From Sipunculus nudus (taxonomy: Eukaryota > Annelida > Sipuncula > Golfingiida > Sipunculidae): a stretch of 64,000 nucleotides of DNA. Position 1 is the first letter of the stretch. Every line of letters begins with the position of its first letter. The position numbers and the translations under genes were made by a program. Under the pieces are notes generated by a model. It saw nothing but the letters and a program-made list of their open reading frames with translations, did not search any database and was not told the origin of the DNA. The stretch is taken from NCBI GenBank assembly GCA_026874595.1, contig CM049311.1, positions 33,317,176 through 33,381,175 of the forward strand, given 5' to 3'. Positions 1 through 13,504 of this stretch are shown here, piece by piece.

Positions 1-475
1 TCCTTTCTACCAGAGTATACACACATGCAGACAGTGGTTTATTCAGCCTTTAAAAACTGAAAAGAAAATCATTGTACACGTAACAGGGGACTGGATTAAC
101 CTCCCATACGCCCTCAGGGTATGGCCCTAGTTAGGACGACCTAGGCATTGTTTTATTCTGCTCGAGACGCTTTGGTACTGATGACATTTTCTTTCCGGAA
201 CTTACGATGTTCCTAATAACCATTACGTGCACAAAAGGTTACACAAGCCAGGTAATCTGATAACCCGCAAATGTCATGGGAACAAGAATTAAGCCCCCCC
301 CCCCCCCCCGCCGGAACTCAAAGGTGACATCGTGCAGAGCCACGAAACAAGCAGACGTAGAAATTATATGACTTTGGGTGGTAAGATTCATTTGAACAGC
401 CTTCGCACAGTGTTTCTGAGGCGACTTGAGTCCGAATAGTTCGAACCGAGCATTTGAATCCAAAAATCAGGACTA
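1..475. other. No recognised feature
   Basis: Only a C-rich run at 294-309. No gene or repeat family recognised. Confidence 0.5.
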
Positions 476-1270
476 TTAACCCTGAAGGCTTGCATTTTTG
501 CCATCTGTTCGTTTTAGTGATTCGTTCAATGTATTGGGCTGAAATTGTGCACGGCCATAGATCTTAGATACCTTCAAATCGTATTTAAGACTAGTGGCGC
601 CATATGCAGTCGTTTTCGTGTCGCGTCCATCCTTGCGTTTACTTGCGTGAAAATTGCTCATATTTCTGGGGTGGTTCAGTGTATTGGAATGAAATTTGGC
701 GTGTGCATCCAACTTGGAGAGTTTTCTCGTAGACCAGACAGGTGGCGCCACCTACTCTACCGTTTTAATATATAAATAGTACAGATTTATGCCCCTTTTT
801 TAGGAGTTATTGCTGTATAGGCCTGAAATTTTTCATGTCCATAGATTTTGGATACCTCCATTCCGTATGGCGGCACCATCTACAAGTGTTTTTGCGTGGT
901 GTCCATCCGTCTGTTTGCGTTGGGTAAAAATCGCTCATATCTGAGGATTGGATGGATGTATCAGCCTGAATTGTTGGCATGATTATCAGTCTCGAAAAAA
1001 CTTTGTTGTAGACCAGACAGGTGGCACCATCTGCTGTTCTGTTTTATTGAATACATCGATGCACTTTTTCTCAGTAGTGAATTGGTGTCTCGGCCATCTT
1101 GCATGATGTATCCATCTGTAGATCTTTTTGGTGAAAATTGCACACAAATGAGGTGTTAATTTGGCATAACTGATGCTACATATTTGGAGTCCTGTCATGT
1201 CAGGAACATTCCATGCCTTCCTTTACCAATGCCTCTGTGAAATGGCCTGTCGACTACCCGTATTCTAGTT
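476..1270. repeat. Decayed family C relic
   Basis: Degenerate units with AGACCAGACAGGTGGCGCCA, AATCGCTCATATCTGAGG and an end GTCGACTACCCGTATTCTAG that match the family C element at 15138-16765. Confidence 0.6.
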
Positions 1271-1459
1271 ATGCATTTAAATCAGGTTTCTTACAAATTT
1301 AAATATGGTTTTCTGCGCTTTGAAGTGCCTGTAAATCTTAATTTGCATAAATATAAACATGGTATAATGTGCACTGGTTTGCGGAACCAACCCTTCAACT
1401 TACAAGGTTAATTCCAGTGCTTATGAATACACTCTTGTACGCGAGCATCGTAGTGGTAA

Positions 1460-1775
1460 ATAGAAATCTGCATTCCCTAGAATGCAGACCTCCGCCATGT
1501 GTGTATTTGTATTCCGGGGTGGGGGGGGGGGCTATTGTGGGATGCACCCATAACCGTGTTTGCATTCACTTATTCGGCCAATATTCCCCGGTTCATTCGT
1601 TCATAAGTGACTGTATTTTTGTGAATATTCCTCTATGACTTTCCTGAATCCGGATCACATGCCGGATCCTCAACAAACTTTAATCGATACTTTCATGGCC
1701 CTTTCTTGAAATGTCCTGAAACTTTCATTAGATTCCGTTGATGACTGCGCGAGTTACATTGTGAACAAAAAAATT
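1460..1775. mobile_element. Dispersed MITE-like repeat M, copy 1
   Basis: AATGCAGACCTCCGCC at the left, GCATTCACTTATTCGGCC in the middle, GGATCACATGCCGGATCC and ATTAGATTCCGTTGATG toward the right. Four other copies are in the window. Contains a G12 run. Confidence 0.8.
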
Positions 1776-1884
1776 TTATCCATATTCAGTCGAATAAAAT
1801 TTAATTTATATTCTTTTAAAAAGTATTAAAACGGGTGTAGCTTATAATTCGATTGTAATCCGGATAATTTTTTTATGCTGCATT

Positions 1885-1945
1885 GGAGGTCAAAAATGAT
1901 GCGCGCGGTGCCTGAGGACCATAATCCTCTTGGCCTTATGTAAGC
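1885..1945. repeat. Relic end of a GGCC-family MITE
   Basis: GCGCGGTGCCTGAGGACCAT then CTTGGCCTTA resembles the right end of the elements at 44733 and 47088. Confidence 0.5.
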
Positions 1946-2332
1946 TTTTACACCGGGACACAACTGGTGTGCAATTGTCATGCGGAATTGATCTGATAAG
2001 GATCTTAGGAGAGGTGATTGGTTTGACCTTTGATATGTGTGCCTTCCTGCCCTGACGTAGCCTGGTTTCTCTCTCCTGTCATATTTACAAATGCAGATAT
2101 GTTATAGGACACTGGAACAGGTCTACCGCTGACGAATGTATGACTAACGCTCTGATGTCATCCCCACTTTCACCAACTGTTAATGTTTAACTTCGATTGA
2201 CCCAGATATAAGAGTAGGCGTTATAAAGGTATGCTTCATTAGTTCAAGAAATGGACCCTCATTTACTCATACATATAGCTTCTTACAGGTCTAGGTTGAT
2301 ATATCAAGGGAGTTGCCAGGATTAAGGGAAGG

Positions 2333-2555
2333 TGGGGGGGGGGGGGGGAGGAGGGGAAGGTTCAGATTATATATATGTACTTATATATATATATATATAT
2401 TATTTATATATTTATATTATTTATATTATTTATTTTATATATATTTATATATTTTTTATATACATTTATATTTTTTAAATATATATTTATATATTTATAT
2501 ATATTTTATATATATTTATATATTTATATATTTATATATATATTTATATATATTA

Positions 2556-2590
<35 letters not shown>
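2333..2590. repeat. Poly-G run and TA-rich low-complexity tract
   Basis: G-rich 2331-2360, then degenerate TATATTTATATA repeats to 2590. Confidence 0.9.
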
Positions 2591-2593
<3 letters not shown>

Positions 2594-2931
2594 TCAGGGA
2601 AAAGCCATTTATTAATTATTTGTTTGGGATTTCTTAGTTATAATGTGATAATTTGAGAAATAACGCTCGAGATAGATCTATCTCTAAAAAACTAATACAT
2701 GCGGATGAGAGTGCACTGCAATAAAATAATGAAATCATATCTTGATTTTGCCAAATGTAGACTCTTCACGCGGCGGTCATGCATTGTGGTCATTTCAAGT
2801 CTCCTTCGTTTAAACCGCTGCTTTCTCCGGGTTTCGCATCCAGAGTGGCGTAAGGTAAAACATCGCAAAATCAGACAAATAAGAGCGTGGTATCGCATTG
2901 TGCATCCCCATTCATCCCTCGTTGATCTGAT

Positions 2932-2990
2932 CAGTGGCGTCAATTTATCTTCCAGGAAGGGGGTCATGACTCGCACACACACATACACAC
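2932..2990. repeat. MITE family D, truncated copy
   Basis: CAGTGGCGTCAATTTATC left end followed by AGGAAGGGGG, then lost in the CA/TA microsatellite. Confidence 0.5.
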
Positions 2991-3077
2991 ATATATATTT
3001 ATTTTATATATATATATATATGTATATATAGTCTGTATGACACACTTCAAATGTATTACCGCATGTATGACACATTT

Positions 3078-3078
<1 letters not shown>

Positions 3079-3143
<65 letters not shown>
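3079..3143. repeat. (TA)n microsatellite
   Basis: About 65 bases of TA repeats. Confidence 0.95.
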
Positions 3144-3146
<3 letters not shown>

Positions 3147-3300
3147 TCGAGCCAACTTTGTGTCATATCGGTTAATAGAAAATCCCGTTTATTGTCACAT
3201 AAATCTGAAATCCCAAACCATATCCTATATAAACAATGGTAAATCTGACCGTTAAGTATAATGGAATATTGTCATAATCCCGTTTATTGTCATGCTTGGA
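3140..3300 (+). mobile_element. MITE E, copy 1, adjoining TA microsatellite
   Basis: ACAGTCGAGCCAACTTTGTG-TCATATCGG at the TA boundary, then AAATCCCGTTTATTGTCA twice. Copy 2 at 6785-6880 matches in reverse. Confidence 0.6.
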
Positions 3301-4101
3301 ACCCTTGAAAGTGATACCAGTTCGCAGTTAATATCACATCAAACGCCGACACGGTGATCAAAGAGGCCAAGAGCCTGTAATCGGTCAGGCGTATCAAACG
3401 ATCTCCCACCTGTGTGAGGCAGGCAAGTGCAGTGATGCATGCTAGTCACTCCTCGTCACTAAGCTAATTAACATCTTAAGATACCACGGTAATCCAGATC
3501 ATTGCTTTTCTTCGTGCATTAACAAGGGCGATGTTTACGATCATATATCGTACATAATTAACTCCTGGCCTTTGAAAGGCCGCGGTTTAAACTTCAGTGA
3601 CATTTCGCCGAGATGATATTAAGCACATGATCTAAACGTTGCTTACGACTGGAAATCCCCTTTAAGGGTCAACGAAAAGCTGGAGGATTTGTGAGCACTG
3701 GAGGAGATACCCGGTCAAAAACCTCAATCGCGGCGAAACTTCAGAAAGTTGACAATGGGATGACGATGTCCGCTCCCTGAACAGTCCTATCATAAAGACG
3801 ATCAAAGAAGTTATGAGTCATTAATATCCGGAAAATAAGGCGCAATAGTCGGGCAAAGAATTATTTAGTAAAATAATTTGTTACAAATAACGTTATAACT
3901 GTGCCGCATATTTCCAGGAATTTTACCTCATGACCCAGACGCTACGTCTCATTCTGTTTGCAAGTCGGATTTTTGTCAGTTATTGCGGCATGCGTTATAA
4001 AACTTACAGGAAATAAATTTTCACGTGTGCATGAACGTAAATTGATATGCCGTTGTGCAATGAAAATATTCATAAACGTTCCTGTTTCCTGTTTATTGAC
4101 G
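3301..4101. other. No recognised feature
   Basis: Mixed sequence, moderately GC-richer than its surroundings. No ORF or repeat match within the window. Confidence 0.5.
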
Positions 4102-6747
4102 ATTTTTAGCTCAGCTGACTATAAGTCATCTGAGCTATAGTCGTGGTCCATTGTCCGTCGTCCGTCCGTCTGTCCGTCTGTCCGTCTGTCCGTCCGTCCG
4201 TCCGTCCGTCCGTCCTTAGATGTGGCACGTTTTGAAACCGTAAGACCTAGGAATCCAAAATTCAGCATAATGTTAGATGTCCCCAAGATCTCCTACCAAG
4301 CTGAAAACTGGGTCTTTGCGACTTCATTCCTTTGAGAAATTAAGGAAAAACCTCAATTTTTTATTAAAAACCTATTTTCACACTTTAGGACTGCCTAATA
4401 TCAAAACCACTCATCTGTTTTTCCTCATATTTCCTATAAATAATCCTCTATATAATTCCTATGTACATGCCAGAAATTAGGTCTGTATTATTTATTTTAA
4501 AAAAGTTATGGGCCCAAACATAATGCATGTTGTAAATAATCAGGAAAGAAATTTTATCACTTAACACAAAACTTGTTAAACCTAAGCACTTTTTTCCAGT
4601 AATATTACTTTTATTAATCAAAATTAAATTGTATACCCAAAATTAGATCAAATTCTTGAAAATTTTTAAAAATATTAGCAAAAATAAAAAATTGGTACCT
4701 TAAATTTTGCCCAACTTTGACCATGGCACGTTTTTTTGCTGTAACTGCTGTGGATTTAATTTTCACAGCATGTTTTTGATAGCATTTCAACTGTTAACAC
4801 CAAAAATTTGAAACCAGTTGATCAAAAACTGTAGATTTTATTCAAGTTTTCAAGCACCATGTCACATATTGCTAGTGTTATGCAGTTTGCTAGAGCTCAG
4901 CTCCCGAGCTTCAGCTCTAAGTTCCTTAAATTTGGCATACAGTTAGATTTCTCCAAAATCCCCTACCATGCCAATAATTTGGTCACTAGGACTTAATTCC
5001 TTCGAGATATCAATGAAAAACTTCATTTTTCCATTATAAACCCAATGTTATACTTTAAGACTGCCTAATATCAAAACAACTGATCTGACTTTGATCATAT
5101 ATAATATACATATTTTTCTATACATTCACTATGCACATGCCAGAAATGATGTCAGTATTGTGTATTTTTTTTAAGTTATGGGCCCAAACATAATGCACTT
5201 TGTTTAAAAAATCAAGAAATATATTTACTCCCTTAACAAGGGCATTGCTGAAGCTAGAGATTTTTTTTGTCAGGGATGTAACATTATTTAATCAAGATTC
5301 AATTGAATACCCAAAATTAGTTCTGAATTTTTCAAATTTTATAAGTTATTAGTATTAATATAAAATTAGTACCTTAAATATTGCCCAACTGTGACCAAGG
5401 CACGTTTGTTTCCCGTGAGCACTGTTGATATAATTTTCATATCATGCACACATAAGGATTTCAGCTTTTTAGTTTAGAAACCTGAAAGAAATTTGCCAAA
5501 TATTGTAGCTTTTATTAATGTTTTTTATGAGACCCTGTCAGACTTTGGCTCTCTCCAGCCCCTCTTGAGTCACCTGTATGTTGACCTTGTTGACCTTTCA
5601 TCAAATTATGCACGCTTGAGGGGAGAATCCAGGCAGCTTATGGCCAGCCACAGTTGATCCAGGTGTTCAACCCAACTCATCTAGTAGTTTTAACCAACAA
5701 CATAACAATAAACAATAAATTAATAAATTTTTATTGGTTTTTAATAAAAAATTAAAGAAAAATAGAAAAGGAATTTGTTAGTTTATAATAACAGGAAATT
5801 AACTTGCAGTTACTGATGATATAAGAATCTTGTATCGATGGGTAGAATGTCACATATTCCAAATAACACCTTGCAGTCACCATGGCATTTTTCAGTTCAT
5901 TTTTAATGATAAAGAAGTAAATCATATTATTCATTACTAATCATTAAGGATTATATGAAGGAAATTAATGATAGACAAAGATGCAGTTGATAATAGTAAT
6001 CTAGATTCCTACTGTGTCTAGTGTGTACATTGATGTGAAATTAGTCCAAAATGAATTTTTTACAGTTATTTTTTAATATAAATAAAAGCCATAAAACCAG
6101 GTACTTATGATCATTATTTAAATGTGTGAAATTTGTATATTCTGGATTCTCAACATCATTGTTTGGTGAAAACTGAATAAATACCAGACATGGTGCGAAT
6201 ACTTTGTAATTGTATTTAAATACGAATATGATTATGTACTCTATTATAAAATTTCTTGCATAAAGAATGGGAATTCAGGTAAAAATGAAAGTATATGAAT
6301 ACTCGTGCAAATACTTTCAAAATGTATTCATGAATGCATTCATGAATATATTCTTTAATATTATTTTAATAATCATATCAGTTATATTTCATTTTAAAAA
6401 ATCATATGATTCTCTTATTATTTTTAATAAAAATTATATTTGGGACAATATTTGTAATTTTTTTAATAAATAGTTAAACTCTTATATTATATGTTCTGCT
6501 TATAAGTTATATGGCCAAGTAAAAAATCTGTGTGACAGTAGTACTCCATTTGTTAATAAAATAAATGAAATCAATCCTCTTCCCTGTCTCCAAAGGTACT
6601 ATCAAAATCATACATAAGCTGAACAACAACAACTCATAATACAGCTTATATTTATTACCACACAAAACCAGCATGTGCCTCATTTCTAAATAATATTTTT
6701 TTATCATATATAACAGCTGAGCGTCGTGACCCATAGGTCCCTTGTTT
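4102..6747 (+). mobile_element. Helentron-like element, family A, copy 1
   Basis: Left end TTTTTAGCTCAGCTGACTAT with its own hairpin (CAGCTGACTATAAGTCATCTG), followed by a (CCGT)n-type tract at 4155-4215. Right end CAGCTGAGCGTCGTGACCCA then TAGGTCCCTTGTT. CTCAGCTG / CAGCTGAG are inverted sub-terminal repeats. The interior holds two ~690-bp degenerate units starting near 4228 and 4915. No coding capacity seen. Confidence 0.75.
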
Positions 6748-6784
6748 TTAATATCATATGAGACATAACACTTCTTCTAGGACT

Positions 6785-6879
6785 CAAAAGTACATCGATG
6801 TTGAAGCCCGGATGTCTTATCCCGGTTATTATCATAATTTATGCATGCACCACCGATATGACAATAAGCGGGCTTCACA

Positions 6880-6880
<1 letters not shown>
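6785..6880 (-). mobile_element. MITE E, copy 2, adjoining TA microsatellite
   Basis: The reverse strand reads ACTGTGAAGCCCGCTTATTG-TCATATCGG next to the TA repeat, parallel to 3140-3300. Confidence 0.6.

Positions 6881-6934
<54 letters not shown>
6880..6934. repeat. (TA)n microsatellite
   Basis: About 54 bases of TA repeats. Confidence 0.95.
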
Positions 6935-6936
<2 letters not shown>

Positions 6937-6949
6937 ATTACATTTCTAA

Positions 6950-7215
6950 TATATCGCAATAAAGAATTAAGGTTTTAGAAAATAAAGTAATATATTTCCA
7001 GTAATGTTAATTATAGTTAATTGAAAACTATAAAATATAATATTTCATAGTAATCTAACAAATGAAAGCAAAGTCTATAACTCTATTTATTAATATTTTT
7101 CATTTGCAATATGTAAATATTATTCTCTGAATTGAGGGGGTGGGGTGAATTCATTGACCATCCCCATTTGCCAAAAATTAGGGGAGGGGGTATATACCCC
7201 CATTCCCCCCTGAAT
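6950..7215 (-). mobile_element. MITE family D, copy 1
   Basis: Right end CTGAATTGACGCCCCTGG, internal GGGGGTATATACCCCC palindrome, and CATTGACCATCCCC. Inverse of the copy at 53672. Confidence 0.75.
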
Positions 7216-7529
7216 TGACGCCCCTGGTACTGATTCTTGGTCCTGAGCAAGCCTTGGTGCTAATACCCCGAAACCCTTCCAAACAAAGCAGCGGTTAAAT
7301 CGAAGGAGATCTGGAACGACTGCAGTGTATAACCGTTGCGTGAGGAGTGTAGCCCAAATTCCAAATACGGTTTTACTTCAAAATAATTGTAAATTGACTC
7401 TTGAACTGTATTTTTATTGTCAATATGGCACCAAGAATTTCCTCGTGAGCATGCCGGTGGTCATCAATTAAATATAACGGGATCTTGCGACACAATTTAT
7501 GAACTACTAGTAATCCGAATTCTAATGAA

Positions 7530-7800
7530 TGCCAGCCACGGCCATTCACTTATTCGGCTCATATTTCCAGGTTCATTTGTGCAAAATTGACTCTTGATAT
7601 GTGACTTTTTCCTTGAATACGGTACTGGATCCGGATCATGTTTTGGATCCACATCAAAAAGCTAAAAAATTCTTACTTGGTGCATTTCCAACATGCCCTG
7701 AAAACTTCATTAGATTCCGTTCACATGAACGAACATCTCAAAACACACAAACACACGGAAGGAATGAACGTATACACTCCTGTTGGAGAAAACCAGTGTG
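7530..7800. mobile_element. Dispersed MITE-like repeat M, copy 2
   Basis: CATTCACTTATTCGGCTCAT, GGATCCGGATCATGTTTTGG, TTCATTAGATTCCGTTCA, and the ACACAAACACACGG...GAATGAACGTATACACTCCT end. Confidence 0.8.
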
Positions 7801-10800
7801 TATATTATCAAAAAGTCGGACTTAATCCTGTCCAAACACAACTATACTACCGGTTACTACGTCATGTACAGCCTGTGTTAACACCCGACTACAGTTGTCC
7901 GGAATCTGGAGTCGGGCCTGACTCCATTAGGCAACTGCTGTTTAGGCGAAAATTTACGAGATTACAGAATGCTAGGTTTGATCAGCAAACCGCAACTTGA
8001 CTGGTAAGTCTGATGTACGTAGCTGCGCTGCCGGGAGGCTGGATCAGTGATCTTCATGGTATCGTTTATTATGTTTGATAAGGATACAGCTTGTTGCTTC
8101 CTTCAAGACGGTCGTGTCTAGATGGGTGTCACAGGGCCTCAAGATCCCCCACATTCATGATTTGTCAGTTTAACTTTGTCCCACAGTTGACCGGAGGGAC
8201 CTGTATACGCCGTATTACTACATCAATGGGTCGTCTCAATGTAGGATTGTAAGATTAATATATGATGGAATACCGCTAAAGGGGTTGATTTAAAAACAAC
8301 TTTCAAATTTAATTAATATGACAAAGAAGCGTATATATCGTAATTACAAACATGTTTACTTATAAAATGCGAATAGCTGACGTTTGTACTTTTTTCTGCA
8401 TAAAGGTATTGTAAAATTCGCCTTTGTTCAGAAATGTTAATGATAATGCATATATTTTATTTCATTACATTTTAAAAAAAATTCTCAACGAATGTGGTTC
8501 CAGGCGTGTGTTATGAACCCATGCACCTTCTTTTAACGAATTCAATATATCTGCACGCGCGCACCTTTAATTACCAGGTGTGCCATCAGTCATTGCTGAG
8601 TCAACCATCGCATAGGATTAATCAGGACTTAACAGGTTTTACATGTAAAATGAACCCATCTCGCCTGGCTATTTTACCTGGATTACCTGCAACTTCAGGG
8701 AACACACAGGAAGAACAGAACACTTTGCCCTATGCAGAATCCCCTGCTCATCTGCGTGGCTTTCAACAATCTGCAAAAAAAAGGAAGCTTGGGAGAAAGT
8801 ATGATACTCCTTATGCCGGCATATCGTGATCATTTAGTAACCGAATGTTTTGTTGCCATTGTGGTAAGTCCAGAAACCAATAAATTAAACGGGAGTTTAG
8901 GCAAAAGAGACCGCTGGAATAATCGCTGCAGGCTTAATTCGACACCAGATTACCTCGACCGAGAGCGTGACAATCAACCCAGCCTCGTCTTGGGGAAAAA
9001 ATTCGTCTGCCCTACGTTTCCCTGGTTACACGAGCGGTAGTCGCATCTTAGGTTCCAGGGCCCCGCGGTGCCCCATGTGTTACTACCGGGCGCAACTGCC
9101 AGCAGCCAACCAGTTTGAGATCATAACTGCCAGGTACTATGGAGTTAAAAACACTTTGCAGAATATTTGTAACGATAGCATTTGTCGGCCAAACCAGATT
9201 TTTGTTCTTTTTTTCTTGCTGTGATTTTAATGGGATTGCAGGACACTTAAGATTTGAAAAAAAATCTTACTGGCAGTGTTAAAGCTTTCTATTCGCTCAT
9301 TTTTTTTCAGTTAAAAAAAGTATTGTGATATAGTTGTGTTTAATTATATTTCATTTTATGAATAAAAATCTAGGAAACACATCTCCAAGATAGACTTAAC
9401 AAAATAGCTGTCTATCATCTTCATTGAACATCCACAGCAAAATAGCATCTTGCACGTTTACATGACGCAGAATAGGGCGCGAGACGTTTAAACGGAGCTC
9501 TCAGTTTAAAACTATTCTCCCCAGATTTCTTTCCCAATCAGGATAAATATATTTTTAGTAAAATTACTTTTTTTTCATAAAGATTAAACTTCTTAGTGAA
9601 ATACACATCAAGTAAAGCTTCCCCCCGTTATATAACATGACGAATTCACGGGAATTTCATTATCTTGTGTCTGAAATGGCTACTTTGATTCCCTGAATTT
9701 TGTTTAAACCTAAAAAGGGGTTATTTTGATAAATATCTTAAGCAAGATAGATTTAGCCAAACCGTTATATGATAGGAACGCTGAATATATTTCATTATCT
9801 ACCCAATGAAAGCGATTTTGAATTATGAGGCTCCCTACTCTGTTATGCGTTCTTGAATACCCGTTTATTACTTAACACGTTTAACCATATAATCCATTTT
9901 ACGACAAGATGGAAATCAAAGCGTAATGGAACCCAGTGCAAAGACGTATTCCGCGAATACGTATATGAAACGTCACTACAGACACAGTTGGAACCACAGC
10001 ATGCCGCTCTTTGGTACGTGTCTACGTTAAAAGAGGTTGTCTTTCCTGCGGTAAGGGGTTGTCCCGAGCGAAATGCCACCACGCCCCGGCTGGCTTCATA
10101 AATACCATCGTATGGATATTTGAAGGGATTTGCTGTCTATCGTATGACCAGAGTTCATGGTTGGTAGCATTGTGCTACATGAGCTCCAGGCGACCGGGTC
10201 GCTTATTGTTTGCAAGGTAATTCCATTACTGGGCCCATGCGCTAAATGGCAGCGCCATGAAATTTTTATGAAGCTTCTACCACTGCGCACAGCGCCTGGG
10301 GAAATTACTGGAAACCATGCCACAGTAGCCACTGCAACATTTGCCAAGTGTTTGTTAATGTCGTCGCCATGACGAATTGGTATTTTGTGCAATTGAAATT
10401 GCATGTATAATACATGGCAAAAAGCTTGCTCAATGCTACCTTAAAGTCCACCACTGATCTATGGCCGGTGGCGGTTTCATGTGATTCTCGAGCTCAGCCC
10501 AGCAGAGCGGAAGGCTTGGCGTTTTGGAGGTGATGCCACCCAATCCCTCTCCACATTTCAACAGCAAACCGCTGCCTCCTATATGTTCACTAGAATCATG
10601 GGAGTGGGATTTATACACCATCCGCCATCGTTGTTGTTATCAGGTAGGAAACACTGTTTGTATTTGAATATTCTGTACAAACACCGGTAGAGAACGTCAA
10701 ACACGAGATTTAATACAGTACTCCGCCAAAAAGCAAGGTCTTCTCAGTGTAACATCGTTGATGCTGGTTTCCGAAGCAAAATTACTTAAATTTTGGGTGG

Positions 10801-13137
10801 AGTCTCTTCAAGGAGGCTTTTGTGTTATTTGAAAAAATATATAAATCGATGGAACTTTAAGAAAGACTTGCATGAGCGTATAACGATTTATTTTGAGATA
10901 TGACTCCATCGCGTGTTTGGCAATCCTCCGGCTTATCAAAGAAAAGCAATGGTTTTTTATCGTAACCTTGTGCCTTTAGCCGACCATCTCTGGCAATCTA
11001 AGGTTTTCCAGGAGTAGAATTACGGCAACGTTTTACTTAGAGCGATAACATGCAATTTTTAAGGCATATACCCGATGTCTGCAGGCTGCCCTCTCTATTG
11101 AATGAGAATAAAATAAGCTGTATGAACAAAGTTTCATGTATTTGTAAGAATGAAACATTCCATTAACATGGCTTGGATAATCCAGCAGTTAAAACCTTCC
11201 AGTTAATAATAATCAATAGTTTTAATGCATTAAAATAGGTTATGCAAGGCATTATAATCTGTCCAGATTTTGCCTTGGAGAAACTGGGCGGAATCAAACT
11301 GCCGATCTCCAGCTTAAACACGTGAACCACCAACTGACGCCAAACCTAATATTCTTCTTATGAAAATGTCTGCACAATTCCAAATATCTTTCGCATAGAT
11401 GTTTATTCTTATATTCTGTATATTTCGGCATATTGTGATCGTTAGAGTCAGTCAGGTGGTTTCAGATTTGATTTTTATATTGAAGTCGAATGTGTTGTTA
11501 GTGAGTTGTTATAAATGTTGAACAGAGTTGCAATGGGTTCAAGAAGAATGAAAATATTCAAATATACTGGATTGTAAACCTTTCCACACTCTAGTCATGT
11601 CTTGCTCGCTAAAAAAAAAACAAAATAAAAAGAATAATTATACTTTGTGTACAAACTGGTTATGTGTTTTCATGTGTTGCTTACCAGCAAAGTTTTGCTT
11701 AGTCCCGTTTTCAATGCATTTATTGTTAAAGGTGTCTGTCTGTGTGTTTCAGTGCATTTGCAAACTATATATAGGACCCTCTCCGCTTCATTACCAAACA
11801 CATTTCTGTCCCGGATTAAAAAATAAAGACGAAAAGGTGATTTTGTTTGTATCAAGACTTTATTGGAGGAGACGCAACCTTGATTCGTCCTAAGGTTTCT
11901 GGGTAACTCCCGATTTCTTTTATTTCTTACTAAACTTTGCTTAATCAGAATCGTGTATCTTATAAGAAGTATCGCATGTCTTAAATAACCCATCGCGTCC
12001 TGCTGCAGTTTCCTTGGGTATGTTTCACCGATCATCGTGCTGAACATGGTACCTTTTGTTTCACATTCTACACTGAATCACTTTATGTCGTTTATTGTCT
12101 ATGCGACTTGTCAGCAGATTACTGTAGATTTACCACATGAGGCGAGCCAAGCATCGCCCTCTGTCAAGAAAACGCAACACAAACCTCCCAAAACACAACT
12201 GTCTATTCGGATGTCTGATTAATGGCATGACTTTGCAGATAACCGTTCCGAAAATTTCGATGAGGAAATAAATATAAATGCAAACTTTGTTGTCAATCGA
12301 CAATGATCTACCAGATCTGACAATGACACATTTAAAGAATTCATATTTTATGGGAGAAATACACCCTTGGACCATACATGAGATAAGACATGCAAAGCTT
12401 TATCGCGGTTTATTTCACAGACCAAACGTTTTATATGATGACATGTGTCACAGTGCTTCATCTGATCATTGTCTTAAAACCCCTGCATGTACAAAGTGTT
12501 TTCTGGTCCTGTTGCATGTCTGTCATATTTATTTTTAGACTATTTGGGTTTTTTCCCTTTCGTTTATATCGTAAATTTTGTATTATGTGTATATTAGCCT
12601 ACTTAGTAAGCCTCCCAGTGAGACTTACGAGCACTCAATTGAAAATATTGGTGTGCGAGCGAGGACACAGAAATTTAGATAAATCAGATAATAAGCTTAA
12701 AATAAACAAACGTGGGTCTTAACTGGGTATGTGAACCATTTCTATAAGTGAAAACAAGAAAATTTGCAGGTGGCTACTAGCCCCGCTAGGAATGATGAAT
12801 GAGCCTGAAATCTAACAGCCAATCAAAGGAAGGACTTTGAAAACTGGCTTCTCCCTGTGTCCTTGAACCTAAAGCAACATGTCATGTTTGGTTAGAAACC
12901 TGCGAGCATCGCTTCTTAATTTTTGTACCTGGATTATATGTTTCATTTTTTTTATTTGAGCAAGAAAACAAGTAAGTTGTCGTAGTTAAGGGTATGTTAG
13001 CTAGATTATGTTTGGTAATTTGGCCAAAGGAGGGACATTTAGTAAATCAGACAGCACCACAAGAATGCATGCAGTGCTCTCCGTCTCTGTATTATAGAGA
13101 CGGACACTCTGTCTATGTGTATATATGTCTTCATGTA
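7801..13137. other. Unassigned region with weak ORFs
   Basis: Short frames at 8494-8829, 9853-10101, 10157-10372 and 10481-10690 on the + strand match no family I know and lack paired splice evidence. GC is locally higher at 9000-9100 and 10000-10640, so an undetected exon or old coding remnant at 10481-10641 (followed by a gtagga donor-like site) is possible. Confidence 0.4.
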
Positions 13138-13398
13138 TACCATTGAAACCTCGCTTAACGACCGCCTCGCTTAGGCGACCACCTCAAAATAATGATCGCC
13201 TTTTTACGGTCCCACGTCTCTTTTGCTCTTCATATCAGACCTCGCTCAGGCGACCACCTCAAAATAATGATCACCTTTTTACAGTCCCACGTCTCTTTTG
13301 CTCTTCATATCAGACCTCGCTTAGACGACCACCTCGAAAATGTGACAACTTTATCGAAGTCGGTGGTCGTAATTTAGAGATTTTACTGTACATTATTG
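13138..13398. mobile_element. Tc1/mariner-like MITE with internal ~87-bp duplication
   Basis: Left CATTGAAACCTCGCTTAACG-ACC and right GGTCGTAATTTAGAGATTTT-ACTGTAC are the decayed inverted ends. The block CCTCAAAATAATGATCRCCT to CATATCAGACCTCGC is present twice in tandem. Confidence 0.65.
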
Positions 13399-13504
13399 TT
13401 ATTATTGTTATCGTCAGTGTATGGCATTATGTGTCTATAGCGATCACTCTTTGTCCGTCGTCCGTCTGTCTGTCCGTCTGTCCGTCTGTCCGTCCGTTAA
13501 CCAG

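Noticed and set aside
2313-2656. Tyr/Ile-rich open frames over 90 codons
   Set aside because: Translation of a TA/TTTATA low-complexity tract; no coding signal.
8494-8829. 111-codon + strand frame
   Set aside because: No motif, no splice partner, composition not distinct from surrounding sequence.
10436-10690. Possible exon with frame AWRFGGDATQSLSTFQQQ
   Set aside because: No acceptor or partner exon could be matched in phase and no family was recognised; left as unassigned.
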